This document shows positions 8,467-17,845 of a DNA stretch of 64,000 bases, in pieces (the stretch's first letter is position 1; each line of letters opens with the position of its first letter). The DNA lies in contig NZ_NOXG01000005.1 in assembly GCF_003207955.1 (NCBI RefSeq), forward strand, positions 90,408-154,407, given 5' to 3'. The position numbers were made by a program, and so were the translations under genes. The stretch is from Novacetimonas pomaceti (GTDB lineage Bacteria > Pseudomonadota > Alphaproteobacteria > Acetobacterales > Acetobacteraceae). The notes under the pieces are model-generated. The model did not search any database. It saw nothing but the letters and a program-made list of their open reading frames with translations, and had not been told where the DNA came from.

Positions 8467-9774
8467 GTGGACATCATTGACAGACGTTCCAATCCCCATG
8501 GGAAAAATATCGAGAACCGGCGTCGGGTCATCGAACGCGCCCGCGACGCCGTTCAGAAATCCGTGCGCGAGGCCATAGCGCACGGCAGCATACAGGAGAC
8601 CGGACATGACAGAAGCGTCACCGTACCCGCCGATGCCCTGCATGAACCTTCCTTCCACCGCGTCTTCAGCGAGGGCAGCCGCGATTTCATCCTGACGGGC
8701 AACAAGGAATTCTGTCGCGGCGACAAGCTGCAGCGCCCGCCCGCAGCAGGTCAGGGCGGCGGCAGCGGGGAAGGAAACGCATCCGAAAAGGGGGAAGGGG
8801 AAGACAGCTTCCGCTTTGTCCTCAGCCGGGAGGAATTCCTCGACCTTTTCCTTGACGATCTGGAACTGCCCGATCTTGTGAAGCGTGAACTGGCGACGAC
8901 CGAAACCACGACCCCCGTGCGGGCGGGGCTGAGCAATGACGGCTCCCCCTCGCAACTGGACCTTTCGCGCACGATGCGCCGCTCCATCGCGCGGCGCATC
9001 GGGCTGCGCCGGCCGCGTCCGGATGACATGACCCGGATGGAACAGCGCATCCACGCGCTGGAACAGCAGCGCCCCCTGAGCGATGGCGAACTTGCCGAAC
9101 TTCAGGACCTGCGGGAACAGCGCACGGTCATGCAGCGGCGTCTGGCCCGCATTCCATGGGTGGACCCGGTTGACCTGCGCTATCGCCGCCATGCCGTGAT
9201 GCCCCAGCCGGTCACGCGGGCGGTCATGTTCTGCCTGATGGACGTTTCCGGATCGATGACAGAGCGGATGAAGGACCTGGCCAAGCAGTTCTTCGCGCTG
9301 TTGCACGTCTTCCTGGAACGGCGTTACCGCACGCTCGACATCGTCTTTATCCGCCATGCCGAACGGGCGGAAGAAGTGGATGAAAACACGTTCTTCCACG
9401 ATCCCAGCACGGGGGGGACGCTTGTCTCCTCCGCGCTGGAACTGATGGCGGGCATCCAGAAACAGCGATATCCGGTTCACAGCTGGAACATCTATGCGGC
9501 ACAGGCGTCCGACGGCGACAACCTGCCGTCCGACATGGCGCGCACCTGCGCCCTGCTGAGCGATGAAATCCTGCCGAACGTGCAGTATTTCGCCTATATC
9601 GAGGTTTCCGCCTCCGGCGCTGTCATACGCGGACAGACCGACCTGTGGCGGGCCTATCACGAAATTTCCACGCATGTGCCCCACCTTGCGGTCCGGCGCG
9701 TGACCGAACGCAAGGACATCTTCCCTGTCTTTCGCGACCTGTTCTCCCAGCAGCCTGAAAGGGAAAATGCATGA
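8467..9774 (+). CDS. yeaH: YeaH/YhbH family protein (DUF444, vWA-like)
   Basis: A 435-residue member of the DUF444 family. A von Willebrand A-like metal-binding motif (MDVSGSM, near residue 258) lies in the C-terminal half; a Gly/Ser/Glu-rich linker lies near residues 95-115. The start is a GTG at 8467, 26 bases after the prkA stop, preceded by GGTGG. The gene sits between prkA and spoVR, with its stop overlapping the spoVR start by four bases. Partnership with PrkA and SpoVR in stress adaptation is inferred from this conserved order; no biochemical activity is established that I can name. Confidence 0.92.
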   Translation: MDIIDRRSNPHGKNIENRRRVIERARDAVQKSVREAIAHGSIQETGHDRSVTVPADALHEPSFHRVFSEGSRDFILTGNKEFCRGDKLQRPPAAGQGGGSGEGNASEKGEGEDSFRFVLSREEFLDLFLDDLELPDLVKRELATTETTTPVRAGLSNDGSPSQLDLSRTMRRSIARRIGLRRPRPDDMTRMEQRIHALEQQRPLSDGELAELQDLREQRTVMQRRLARIPWVDPVDLRYRRHAVMPQPVTRAVMFCLMDVSGSMTERMKDLAKQFFALLHVFLERRYRTLDIVFIRHAERAEEVDENTFFHDPSTGGTLVSSALELMAGIQKQRYPVHSWNIYAAQASDGDNLPSDMARTCALLSDEILPNVQYFAYIEVSASGAVIRGQTDLWRAYHEISTHVPHLAVRRVTERKDIFPVFRDLFSQQPERENA

Positions 9775-11345
9775 TGGACCTCCGCCTCGGCCCCGCGCCG
9801 GCCCGGACCGGGTCGTCCCTGCTGTATCAGGGGAACGACTGGAACTTTGAAATACTGCGCGACTGCTATGACGCGGTGGCGGAAATCGCGGATCGTGAGC
9901 TTGGCCTTACGGTCTATCCAAACCGGCTGGAGATCATCACGTCCGAACAGATGCTCGATGTCTATACCGCCCATGGCATGCCCCTGGGCTATCGCCACTG
10001 GTCGCTGGGCAAACGGTTCATTTCACATGAAAACGCCTATCGCCGGGGGATGATGGGGCTGGCGTACGAGGTCGTCATCAATTCCGACCCCTGCATCAGT
10101 TACCTGATGGAGGAAAACTCCGCCACGATGCAGACACTGGTGATCGCGCACGCGGCGTTCGGCCATAACCATTTTTTCCATAACAACCGCCTGTTCCGCG
10201 AATGGACCAACGCATCGGAAATCCTTGATTACCTGGAATTCGCCCGCGGCTACATCCACCAGTGCGAGGAACGCTACGGTATCGCGGCGGTGGAACGCAT
10301 CCTTGACGCCGCCCATGCGCTGCAGGGGCAGGGGGTGCATCGCCATTCGGGGGCGCGGCGCCTCGACCTGCGGGGCGAACAGCTGCGCGCGCAGGCCCGC
10401 CGGCAGCATGAGGAGGCAACCTTCAACGACCTGTGGCGCACGCTGCCCCTTGACGATGAACAGCAGCCGGAGGCCGCATCCAGCGACCCGCTGCGTCGCC
10501 GCCTTGGCCTGCCGGAGGAAAACCTTCTCTATTTCCTGGAAAAACACGCACCGCTGCTTGCGTCATGGGAACGCGAGGTCATCCGCATCGTCCGCATGAT
10601 CGCGCAGTATTTCTATCCCCAGCCGCAGCTCAAGATGATGAACGAAGGATGCGCGACGTGGGTCCACGATTACATCATGCGGCGGCTGCATGAAAACGGA
10701 CGCATCGACGACGCATCGTACCTGGAGGCCATCCATTCCACCAGCAACGTCATCACGCAGCCCGATTTCGATGCTGGCGGCGGACCTTCCTTCAATCCCT
10801 ATGCGCTGGGATTCGCCATGATGCGCGATATCGCGCGCATCTGTTCCGCCCCCACGGCAGAGGACCGGGCATGGTTTCCCGACATCGCGGGCAATGGACA
10901 GCCCATCGGGACGCTGAAGCATGCCTGGGCCGAATTCCGCGATGAAAGCTTCATCCTGCAGTTCCTCTCTCCCGCCGTGATACGGCAGTTCCGCATGTTC
11001 CGCATCCACGATGACACGTCCACTCCCTACCTGCTGGTCGATGCGATCCATGATGACGCGGGGTACCGTGACATCCGGCGCACCGTGGCCCAGGCCCATG
11101 ATCCCGCCAACATGCATGCGGAAATAGAGATTACCGGCGCGAACATGCATGCCGACCGCCTGCTGACGATGGAACACCGCACGGCAAGGGGGCACCAGCT
11201 TCAGCCGTCGGACGCGCGCCAGACGCTGCAGCACATGGCGGACCTGTGGGGATATGGCGTGCAACTGATCGAGCGCGACATGCATGACGGCACGGTGCTG
11301 ACCACCTATGAGGCGACGGGAGGGAACGCCCGGAAACGCGAATGA
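9771..11345 (+). CDS. SpoVR family protein
   Basis: A 524-residue SpoVR protein (YcgB in E. coli). In Bacillus spoVR affects the spore cortex, but the family is widespread in non-spore formers with prkA and yeaH. Visible family sequence includes EENSATMQT near residue 113, a His-rich HAAFGHNHFFHNN segment near residue 127, and NEGCATW near residue 290. There is no signal peptide, so it is cytoplasmic. The ATG overlaps the yeaH stop, giving a tight operon. Two ATG codons stand side by side at 9771 and 9774; the first is used here. Confidence 0.95.
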   Translation: MMDLRLGPAPARTGSSLLYQGNDWNFEILRDCYDAVAEIADRELGLTVYPNRLEIITSEQMLDVYTAHGMPLGYRHWSLGKRFISHENAYRRGMMGLAYEVVINSDPCISYLMEENSATMQTLVIAHAAFGHNHFFHNNRLFREWTNASEILDYLEFARGYIHQCEERYGIAAVERILDAAHALQGQGVHRHSGARRLDLRGEQLRAQARRQHEEATFNDLWRTLPLDDEQQPEAASSDPLRRRLGLPEENLLYFLEKHAPLLASWEREVIRIVRMIAQYFYPQPQLKMMNEGCATWVHDYIMRRLHENGRIDDASYLEAIHSTSNVITQPDFDAGGGPSFNPYALGFAMMRDIARICSAPTAEDRAWFPDIAGNGQPIGTLKHAWAEFRDESFILQFLSPAVIRQFRMFRIHDDTSTPYLLVDAIHDDAGYRDIRRTVAQAHDPANMHAEIEITGANMHADRLLTMEHRTARGHQLQPSDARQTLQHMADLWGYGVQLIERDMHDGTVLTTYEATGGNARKRE

Positions 11346-11363
11346 TCCTTTTATGGGACAAAG

Positions 11364-11447
11364 GGGGCGCAGAATGCTTGCAAGCCCCCGATTCACGGCT
11401 TATGAGGGTGCGCCAACGGTCGGGTACCCGCGGCACTGGGGACCCTC
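11364..11447 (+). promoter_or_regulatory. Structured 5' leader candidate upstream of guaB
   Basis: Two nested inverted repeats lie in the 127-base gap before guaB. The first pairs GGGGGC (about 11365) with GCCCCC (about 11386). The second pairs GAGGGT (11404-11409) with ACCCTC (11442-11447) and encloses the palindrome CGGGTACCCG (11421-11430). No known riboswitch consensus was recognised. It could be a purine-responsive leader, an attenuator or simply a GC-rich spacer with a spoVR terminator. Confidence 0.4.
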
Positions 11448-11472
11448 CACTGTCTGATGAGGTTCCTGCAGC

Positions 11473-12975
11473 ATGTCTTCCACGACGAAACCGGTTTCCA
11501 TTCCCCGCATCGAGGATCGCATCCGCGAGGCCCTGGCATTTGACGACGTGCTGGTGGTGCCGGACGAATCCAACGTCCTGCCGTCGGAAACATCGACAAA
11601 AACCCGCCTGACGCGCCGCATCAAGCTCAATATCCCGCTTGTCTCCTCGGCCATGGACACGGTGACCGAGGACAACATGGCGATCGCCATGGCGCAGAAC
11701 GGCGGCCTTGGCGTCATTCACAAGAACCTGACCATCGAACAGCAGGCCGAGCAGGTCCGTCGCGTCAAGCGCTTCGAATCCGGCATGGTGGTCAACCCGG
11801 TCACGGTTTTCCCTGACCAGACCCTGGCGGAGGTCAACGCCATCATGTCGCGCCACGGCATCAGCGGCCTGCCGGTGGTGGAACGCGACACCAACCGGCT
11901 GGTGGGGATCCTGACCAACCGTGACGTGCGCTTTGCCACCGATCCGGGGCAGCGCGTCTATGAACTGATGACGCGCGAAAACCTGGTGACCGTGAATCAC
12001 GACGTGGCGCGCGAACAGGCGCGTCAGCTCCTGCATCGCCATCGCATCGAAAAGCTGCTGGTCATTGACGAGGAGGATCGCTGCGTCGGCCTGATTACGG
12101 TCAAGGACATGGACAAGGCCGTCATGCACCCCAACGCCAACAAGGACGAACTGGGTCGCCTGCTGTGCGCGGCGGCGACGGGCGTGGGGGAAGATGGCCT
12201 GACGCGGGCGCGTGAGCTGATCGACGCGGGCGTGGACGTGATCGTGGTCGATACCGCCCACGGACATTCGCGCGGGGTGCTGGGCGCCATAGAGAAGATC
12301 AAGGCCATCCGGGAGGACATCCAGATCGTGGCGGGCAACGTCGCCACGCCGGAGGCCGCGCGCGCCCTGATAAAATCAGGCGCCGACTGCGTGAAAATCG
12401 GCATCGGCCCGGGGTCGATCTGCACCACGCGTATCGTCGCGGGCGTTGGCGTCCCGCAGTTTTCCGCCGTCATGGAAACAGCGGCGGCCTGTCATGAACT
12501 CGACATCCCCGCCATCGCGGACGGGGGCATCCGTACCTCCGGCGACGTGGTCAAGGCGATCGGCGCGGGGGCGGATGTCGTCATGATCGGCTCCCTGCTG
12601 GCGGGGACCGAGGAAGCGCCGGGCGAGGTCTTCCTGTATCAGGGACGCACCTATAAATCCTATCGCGGAATGGGCAGCCTTGGCGCCATGGCGCGTGGTT
12701 CGGCCGACCGGTATTTCCAGCAGGAAATCAAGGACACCCACAAGATGGTCCCCGAAGGGATCGAAGGGCGCGTTGCCTACAAGGGCGCAATGGGGGCCGT
12801 GGTTCACCAGCTTGTCGGCGGCCTGCGCGCGGGCATGGGCTATACCGGATCGGCCACCGTGCCCGACCTGCAGCGGCGTGCCCGGTTCCGGCGCATCACC
12901 GGGGCGGGGCTGCGCGAAAGCCACGTCCATGACGTGTCCATCACGCGTGAAGCGCCGAATTACCGCCAGGATTGA
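11473..12975 (+). CDS. guaB: Inosine-5'-monophosphate dehydrogenase
   Basis: Oxidises IMP to XMP with NAD+, the committed step of GMP synthesis. The 500-residue protein has the standard layout: TIM barrel, a CBS pair inserted at about residues 100-215, then the rest of the barrel. The catalytic loop GIGPGSICTTR carries Cys317, and the flap residues RYFQ are present. The ATG at 11473 follows GAGG with about 10 bases spacing. The next gene begins 30 bases downstream on the same strand. Confidence 0.98.
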   Translation: MSSTTKPVSIPRIEDRIREALAFDDVLVVPDESNVLPSETSTKTRLTRRIKLNIPLVSSAMDTVTEDNMAIAMAQNGGLGVIHKNLTIEQQAEQVRRVKRFESGMVVNPVTVFPDQTLAEVNAIMSRHGISGLPVVERDTNRLVGILTNRDVRFATDPGQRVYELMTRENLVTVNHDVAREQARQLLHRHRIEKLLVIDEEDRCVGLITVKDMDKAVMHPNANKDELGRLLCAAATGVGEDGLTRARELIDAGVDVIVVDTAHGHSRGVLGAIEKIKAIREDIQIVAGNVATPEAARALIKSGADCVKIGIGPGSICTTRIVAGVGVPQFSAVMETAAACHELDIPAIADGGIRTSGDVVKAIGAGADVVMIGSLLAGTEEAPGEVFLYQGRTYKSYRGMGSLGAMARGSADRYFQQEIKDTHKMVPEGIEGRVAYKGAMGAVVHQLVGGLRAGMGYTGSATVPDLQRRARFRRITGAGLRESHVHDVSITREAPNYRQD

Positions 12976-13005
12976 TAGCGTCATAACAAAAGCGATTACA
13001 GTTCA

Positions 13006-14307
13006 ATGACCCCCAGTGCCCGGCTGTCGGCCACCATCGACCTTCTTTCCGCGATGGAGGCCACGCCGTACCGGCCAGCCGACGCGGTTGCCAATTCGTT
13101 TTTTCGCGAACGCCGTTATATCGGCGGTGGCGACCGCCGGGCCATTTCGGCGCGGGTCTGGGACATCCTGCGTCACTGGCGGCGGCTGTGCTGGTGGATC
13201 GAACGGGCCGGTGCCCCGGTTACGCCACGCAGCCTGACGCTGGCGATGGTCGTGCTGGCGCGTCAGGACCGCATGACGCCGGAGGAGCTTTTCAGCGGGG
13301 AACGTTACGCGCCCACGCGCCTTTCGGCACAGGAAACTGCCCTGTGCGCTTTGCTGAAGGAACAGCCGCTCGATCATCCCGAAATGCCCCGTCCCGTCAG
13401 GCTGGAGGTGCCGGACTGGCTGCTGGCGCACCTGGATAACGCCTTTGGCGACCAGACGGAGGCGGAACTTGCGGCAATGGGGAGCGAGGCCACGCTGGAT
13501 TTACGCGCCAACCTGCTGAAAACCACGCGGGAGGCGGCGCGCGCCGCCCTTGCGGAAGAGGGCATCGTGACGCGGGAAACCGCGCTTTCGCCCTGGGGGC
13601 TGCGGGTCGCGGGGCGGCAGCCCGTGACCTCCACGGCGGCGTTCCGGGCGGGACTTATCGAAATACAGGACGAAGGCAGCCAGCTGATTGCCGCTGTTGT
13701 CGGGGCGGAACCCGGGATGCGGGTGCTTGATTATTGCGCGGGCGCTGCGGGCAAGACGCTCGCGATGGCCATGACGATGAACAATCGCGGCCATATCGTC
13801 GCCTGTGATGTCTCCGAACCGCGGCTGGAGGGGGCAGTCCGGCGCCTGCGCCGCGCGGGGGTGCATAACGCGGAACGTCACCTGCTGGTCCCCGGCGACA
13901 AATGGGCGCGTCGCCGTGCCGGCAGTTTCGATCGGGTTCTGGTGGACGCGCCATGCACCGGCACGGGAACGTGGCGGCGCAACCCCGACGCACGCCTGCG
14001 CCTGCGGGAGAGCGATTTGCGCGAACTGATGGAAAAACAGGCAGATATCCTCGACCGGGCGGCAAAGCTGCTGCGGCCGGGGGGACGTCTGGTTTACGCC
14101 ACCTGTTCCATCCTGCCGGAGGAAAACCAGAACCAGATCGCCGCCTTCGTGCAGCGTAATCCGGAATTCCGGATGGTCACGCCACCGGCAGTCGAAGGTG
14201 GAGGTGGCATGCCCGCCGGATTGCTGGTTGACGGAAAAATGAGCCTTTCTCCGCTACGTAACGGAACGGACGGCTTTTTTGCCGCTATCATGGAACGTGC
14301 CGCCTGA
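13006..14307 (+). CDS. RsmB/NOP family rRNA (cytosine-C5) methyltransferase
   Basis: A 433-residue SAM-dependent RNA methyltransferase. The SAM-binding motif is LDYCAGAAGKT (residues 241-251). The two cysteines of the RsmB/NOP mechanism are visible: DAPCTGTG with Cys317 and ATCS with Cys367. The N-terminal third is a NusB-like or family-specific region that differs from E. coli RsmB, so the exact target cytosine cannot be assigned. It is 30 bases downstream of guaB, as in several Acetobacteraceae. The ribosome binding site is weak. Confidence 0.92.
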   Translation: MTPSARLSATIDLLSAMEATPYRPADAVANSFFRERRYIGGGDRRAISARVWDILRHWRRLCWWIERAGAPVTPRSLTLAMVVLARQDRMTPEELFSGERYAPTRLSAQETALCALLKEQPLDHPEMPRPVRLEVPDWLLAHLDNAFGDQTEAELAAMGSEATLDLRANLLKTTREAARAALAEEGIVTRETALSPWGLRVAGRQPVTSTAAFRAGLIEIQDEGSQLIAAVVGAEPGMRVLDYCAGAAGKTLAMAMTMNNRGHIVACDVSEPRLEGAVRRLRRAGVHNAERHLLVPGDKWARRRAGSFDRVLVDAPCTGTGTWRRNPDARLRLRESDLRELMEKQADILDRAAKLLRPGGRLVYATCSILPEENQNQIAAFVQRNPEFRMVTPPAVEGGGGMPAGLLVDGKMSLSPLRNGTDGFFAAIMERAA

Positions 14308-14446
14308 GAGGCTTTTTTCAATCCTGACTGACGGGCATGCCGGCCACGGCAATGGCAGCGGGTTCATGCATCCAGACATGACGGCCATCCTGTCTGCCGG
14401 GCGGCGTGACGATGCCTGCTGAAACGGAACGATACGGGAAATAAAG

Positions 14447-16300
14447 ATGCAGGATAATCTGGCGATCGGCATTCTGTGTGTCCTGGGCGGCGGGATCGCG
14501 GCCCAGTGGGTCGCATGGAGGTTCAGGCTGCCGGCCATTGTCCTGCTGTTCACGCTGGGGCTGATCTATGGGCCGGGCCTGGGGCTGCTGCATCCGGCGG
14601 CGGCGATCGGACAGTATTTCCATCCCCTGATTTCGATGGCCGTGGCCTTTATCGTCTTTGAAGGCGGCCTTGCGCTTGACCTGCGTCAGTGGCGGACTTC
14701 GGGGGAGGGAGTGCTGCGGCTGACGGCGGTGGCGCTGCCGATCAACTGGGTTCTGGGGACGCTGGCGGCCCACTTTGTCGGCCACCTGCACTGGGGCACG
14801 TCGTGGCTGTTCGGGGCGATCATCGTGGTGACCGGCCCGACAGTCGTCCTGCCGCTGCTGCGCCATACCAAGCTGCGCCCGCGCGTTGCGGCCTTCCTGC
14901 GGTGGGAGGCCATCGTCAATGACCCGGTGGGGGCGATCCTTGCGACGTTCGTCATGGAATTCCTGCTCCTCCAGCCTTCCCACACCGCCGGCGTATCGCT
15001 GGCGGCCGTGGAAATCTGGCCCCATCTGCTGTTCAGCACCATGTTCGCCATCGGATGTGGCATCTTTCCCGCCCTGCTGGTCAAATTCCTGTCCATCCGC
15101 GACCTGCTGCCAGAAATCCTGCGCATCCCGATTATCCTGACCCTGGCCATGAGCATGGCGTCGGTCTGCAACCTGGTCATGGAGGCAACCGGCCTGATGG
15201 CGGCCACGGTGTTTGGCATGGCGCTGGCGAACCTTCATGTCGTCGGGATTTCCGAACTGCGCCGCATCAAGGAATCCCTTGGCGTCATCGTGGTGTCATG
15301 CCTGTTCGTCATCCTGACGGCCGATCTTCATCGCGAGGTGCTGGAGCGGCTGTCGCTGCCAATCCTGGCCCTGACATTCACGGTCCTGTTTGTTGTCCGT
15401 CCGCTCGGGATTTTCCTGTCGACCATCCGTTCCGACCTGTCATGGCAGGAACGGCTGTTCGTGGGATGGATCGCGCCACGGGGCATCGTGGCCGCGGCCG
15501 TCGCGGGCGTCGCGGGCCTGCAGCTTGGGGAAACGGGCGACCCCAGCGCGGCCCTGATTACCCCGGCCGTCTTCGCCGTCATCGCCACGACCATGCTCCT
15601 GCATGGATTTTCCCTGCGGCCGCTGGCCCGTTACCTGCACCTGACCCTGTCCGATGAACCCGCGCTTGCGATCATGGGGGCCAACGCATGGTCCACCAAT
15701 CTGGCCGTAACCGTTCATCAGCAGGGCATTCCCGTGATGCTGGTCGATACCTATTCCGGCGCGCTGGAAAAGGCGGCGCGACAGGGCGTGCCGACCCTGA
15801 AGGCCGAACTTCTGTCGGAAGAAGGGCTCGAAAGTCTGGAGGAACGTCCGGCGGATTACCTGATCGCGGCGACGCCGGACGCCATCTATAACGGTCTGGT
15901 CTGTGCCCGGCTTGCCCCGGACTTCGGGCGCCAGCGGGTCTTTCAGGTCAGTCCGGGGCTGGCGCGGCTTGACCTGTATCGCGGCGTCAGCCGTGAATCG
16001 CGGGGGAAGGTGCTGGGGGAACCGACATGGAATTTCTCCATGATTGATTCCCTGTTCGACCGGGGCTGGCGTTTCCAGTCCCATGTCATGACCGATCCCG
16101 CGCAGGAAAATGAGTTCCCCCCGCCGAACACGCTGCTGTTCATGATCATCCGCAAGGGCGTCGCGATCTGGATTTTCTCGGCCGAGGACGAAATACAGTC
16201 CGAACCGGGGGAAGGGGACATGGTCATCCTGCTCCAGCCCCCGTCACCTCCCGCCGCATCTTCTCCCGCCCCGGCGCCCGCAGCCCTGCCGCAGGGCTGA
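14447..16300 (+). CDS. Cation:proton antiporter (CPA1/NhaP-type) with C-terminal regulatory domain
   Basis: A 617-residue inner-membrane protein with about 12 hydrophobic segments in the first 400 residues, including the conserved EGGLALDL segment (near residue 72) and a VTGPTVVLPLL segment with the acidic neighbour NDPVG that forms the ion site of CPA1 exchangers. Residues from about 405 onward are cytoplasmic and resemble a TrkA-N/KTN nucleotide-binding domain; a Pro/Ala-rich tail follows. It exchanges Na+ or K+ for H+, which would help pH homeostasis in an acid-producing organism (inference). It ends 8 bases before the convergent L,D-transpeptidase gene. Confidence 0.92.
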   Translation: MQDNLAIGILCVLGGGIAAQWVAWRFRLPAIVLLFTLGLIYGPGLGLLHPAAAIGQYFHPLISMAVAFIVFEGGLALDLRQWRTSGEGVLRLTAVALPINWVLGTLAAHFVGHLHWGTSWLFGAIIVVTGPTVVLPLLRHTKLRPRVAAFLRWEAIVNDPVGAILATFVMEFLLLQPSHTAGVSLAAVEIWPHLLFSTMFAIGCGIFPALLVKFLSIRDLLPEILRIPIILTLAMSMASVCNLVMEATGLMAATVFGMALANLHVVGISELRRIKESLGVIVVSCLFVILTADLHREVLERLSLPILALTFTVLFVVRPLGIFLSTIRSDLSWQERLFVGWIAPRGIVAAAVAGVAGLQLGETGDPSAALITPAVFAVIATTMLLHGFSLRPLARYLHLTLSDEPALAIMGANAWSTNLAVTVHQQGIPVMLVDTYSGALEKAARQGVPTLKAELLSEEGLESLEERPADYLIAATPDAIYNGLVCARLAPDFGRQRVFQVSPGLARLDLYRGVSRESRGKVLGEPTWNFSMIDSLFDRGWRFQSHVMTDPAQENEFPPPNTLLFMIIRKGVAIWIFSAEDEIQSEPGEGDMVILLQPPSPPAASSPAPAPAALPQG

Positions 16301-16308
16301 GAGGGGCG

Positions 16309-16827
16309 TTACCGCCGGCCCGGGGGCAGGACCTCGATTTCCCGCAGTCCCATTCCCAGCAGTCTGCGCAGTTCAGGTTCCGCAACGGCGATGCAGCCCT
16401 CGGTCGGGCGGGAATGGGGCGGTGGAAGGTGAAGGAAGATGGCGGACCCGCGTCCGGGCACGGGTGGCGCGTCATTATACCCCAGCACGACCACCAGATC
16501 GTACAGGTGATCGTCGCGCCACAGCCGTTCATGCCGCGCGGGATGGGGCAACATCACATAGCGGTTATAATCGGAATGGGTAGGATCATCGCACCACCCA
16601 TCATGTCGCGACAGCGGCTCCACCGGCAGATGACAAACAGGTGATGCCACCCGGTCGGCACGGTAAAAAACACGCCGCAAGGGAAAAATTCCCGTCGGAG
16701 TGGCGTGATCTCCCTCAATTTTGTGGGTTTTTATGCCTCCCGCCCCGATGACGGCGGGGATCCGTTCGTTCATGCAATGCAGTTGTGCGTCCAGACCGGT
16801 ATTCGATTGCAAAATAGCGCGTATCAT
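16309..16827 (-). CDS. L,D-transpeptidase family protein (YkuD domain)
   Basis: A small YkuD-fold protein of about 172 residues. The catalytic signature is clear: HLPPP, then PTEGCIAV with the nucleophile cysteine about 145 residues from the chosen start. Such enzymes form 3-3 cross-links in peptidoglycan or attach proteins to it. No signal peptide or membrane segment is evident, which is odd for a periplasmic enzyme but is seen in a short alphaproteobacterial subgroup. I chose the ATG at 16827, preceded by AGAGAAA; an in-frame ATG at 16851 would add 8 residues. It faces the antiporter gene and diverges from the response regulator. Confidence 0.85.
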   Translation of the reverse strand: MIRAILQSNTGLDAQLHCMNERIPAVIGAGGIKTHKIEGDHATPTGIFPLRRVFYRADRVASPVCHLPVEPLSRHDGWCDDPTHSDYNRYVMLPHPARHERLWRDDHLYDLVVVLGYNDAPPVPGRGSAIFLHLPPPHSRPTEGCIAVAEPELRRLLGMGLREIEVLPPGRR

Positions 16828-16991
16828 GAATTTCTCTGTGCAGGGTCGCATTTATGTTATGTCCGGCCTGAGTGGCTGGGTATGGTTTCGCGATCATTGG
16901 GCGACAGCCTGATGCGACATGTTATCGTATCATGAAAGTCGAATAACCGATTCCGAATCTCGGAACGGACAAAGTTATAAAAGAGGGTTCG

Positions 16992-17708
16992 ATGGCGGGT
17001 GCACGTCCCATTCTGATAGCGGACGACGATCAGACGTTACGTCAAATGCTCGTTGAACAGCTGCAGGTTGAAAGTGAATTTGAAGCGATCGAGGCGGGGT
17101 CCGTTGCGGAAGCATGGGAAAAGCTGAATGCACCGGGCGCCCGTTTCGATGCGATCATCCTGGATGTTTCACTACCTGACGGTGACGGACGGGATTTCTG
17201 CGCCGATCTGCGGCGCAAGGGCAAACGTATTCCGATTATCATCCTGACGGGATCGGATGATGAGACGGATGTGGTGCGCGGGCTGGATGCCGGCGCCAAT
17301 GATTACGTGGCAAAGCCGTTCCGTATTGCCGAACTGCTGGCGCGGCTGCGTGCGCAGATGCGTATTTTTGAAAACAGCGAAGATGCCGTCTTTGCCATCG
17401 GGCCCTATATCTTCCGCCCTTCGGCCAAGCTGCTGCAGGAAACGGAAAAGAACCGTCGCATCCGCCTGACGGAAAAAGAGGCGGCCATCCTGAAATTCCT
17501 GTATCGCGCGGGCACGCGTCCGGTCCCCCGGCAGGTCCTGCTGAACGAGGTATGGGGATATAACGCGGCGGTGACGACGCATACGCTGGAAACGCACATC
17601 TATCGCCTGCGCCAGAAGATCGAGCCCGATCCGACCAATGCCACGCTGCTTGTCACCGAAGGTGGCGGCTACCGCCTTGACCCCGAGGGCGGCAAGAACG
17701 CAGCCTGA
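16992..17708 (+). CDS. OmpR-family response regulator
   Basis: A 238-residue two-component regulator. The receiver domain has the acidic pocket DDD (residues 11-13), the phosphoacceptor Asp58 in ILDVSLPDGDG, the switch threonine in ILTGSDD and the lysine in AKPF. The C-terminal half is a winged-helix DNA-binding domain (HTLETHIYRLRQKIE, then GGGYRL). No histidine kinase is next to it, so it is an orphan in this window and its targets are unknown. It diverges from the L,D-transpeptidase gene and converges on xth. It is not close enough to CtrA or CenR for me to name it. Confidence 0.93.
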   Translation: MAGARPILIADDDQTLRQMLVEQLQVESEFEAIEAGSVAEAWEKLNAPGARFDAIILDVSLPDGDGRDFCADLRRKGKRIPIIILTGSDDETDVVRGLDAGANDYVAKPFRIAELLARLRAQMRIFENSEDAVFAIGPYIFRPSAKLLQETEKNRRIRLTEKEAAILKFLYRAGTRPVPRQVLLNEVWGYNAAVTTHTLETHIYRLRQKIEPDPTNATLLVTEGGGYRLDPEGGKNAA

Positions 17709-17773
17709 GCACGCGCCTGTTGTGGAAAACGTGGGGCGAAACGCCATCCGCGTTTCCTCATGCGGAATGTCCC

Positions 17774-17834
17774 GGACGGGAAATGGTGTTTCCATCCGTC
17801 CTGCCCATCCTGTCGGGGAGATGATTTCTCCCCG
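17774..17834. terminator. Two inverted repeats between convergent genes
   Basis: In the 137-base gap between the response regulator and xth, GGACGG (17774-17779) pairs with CCGTCC (17796-17801) with inner pairing GGAAA/TTTCC. Then GGGGAGA (17815-17821) pairs perfectly with TCTCCCC (17827-17833). Neither is followed by a long T-run on either strand, so a terminator role is likely from position but not certain. Confidence 0.45.
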
Positions 17835-17845
17835 GACATGGGGGA

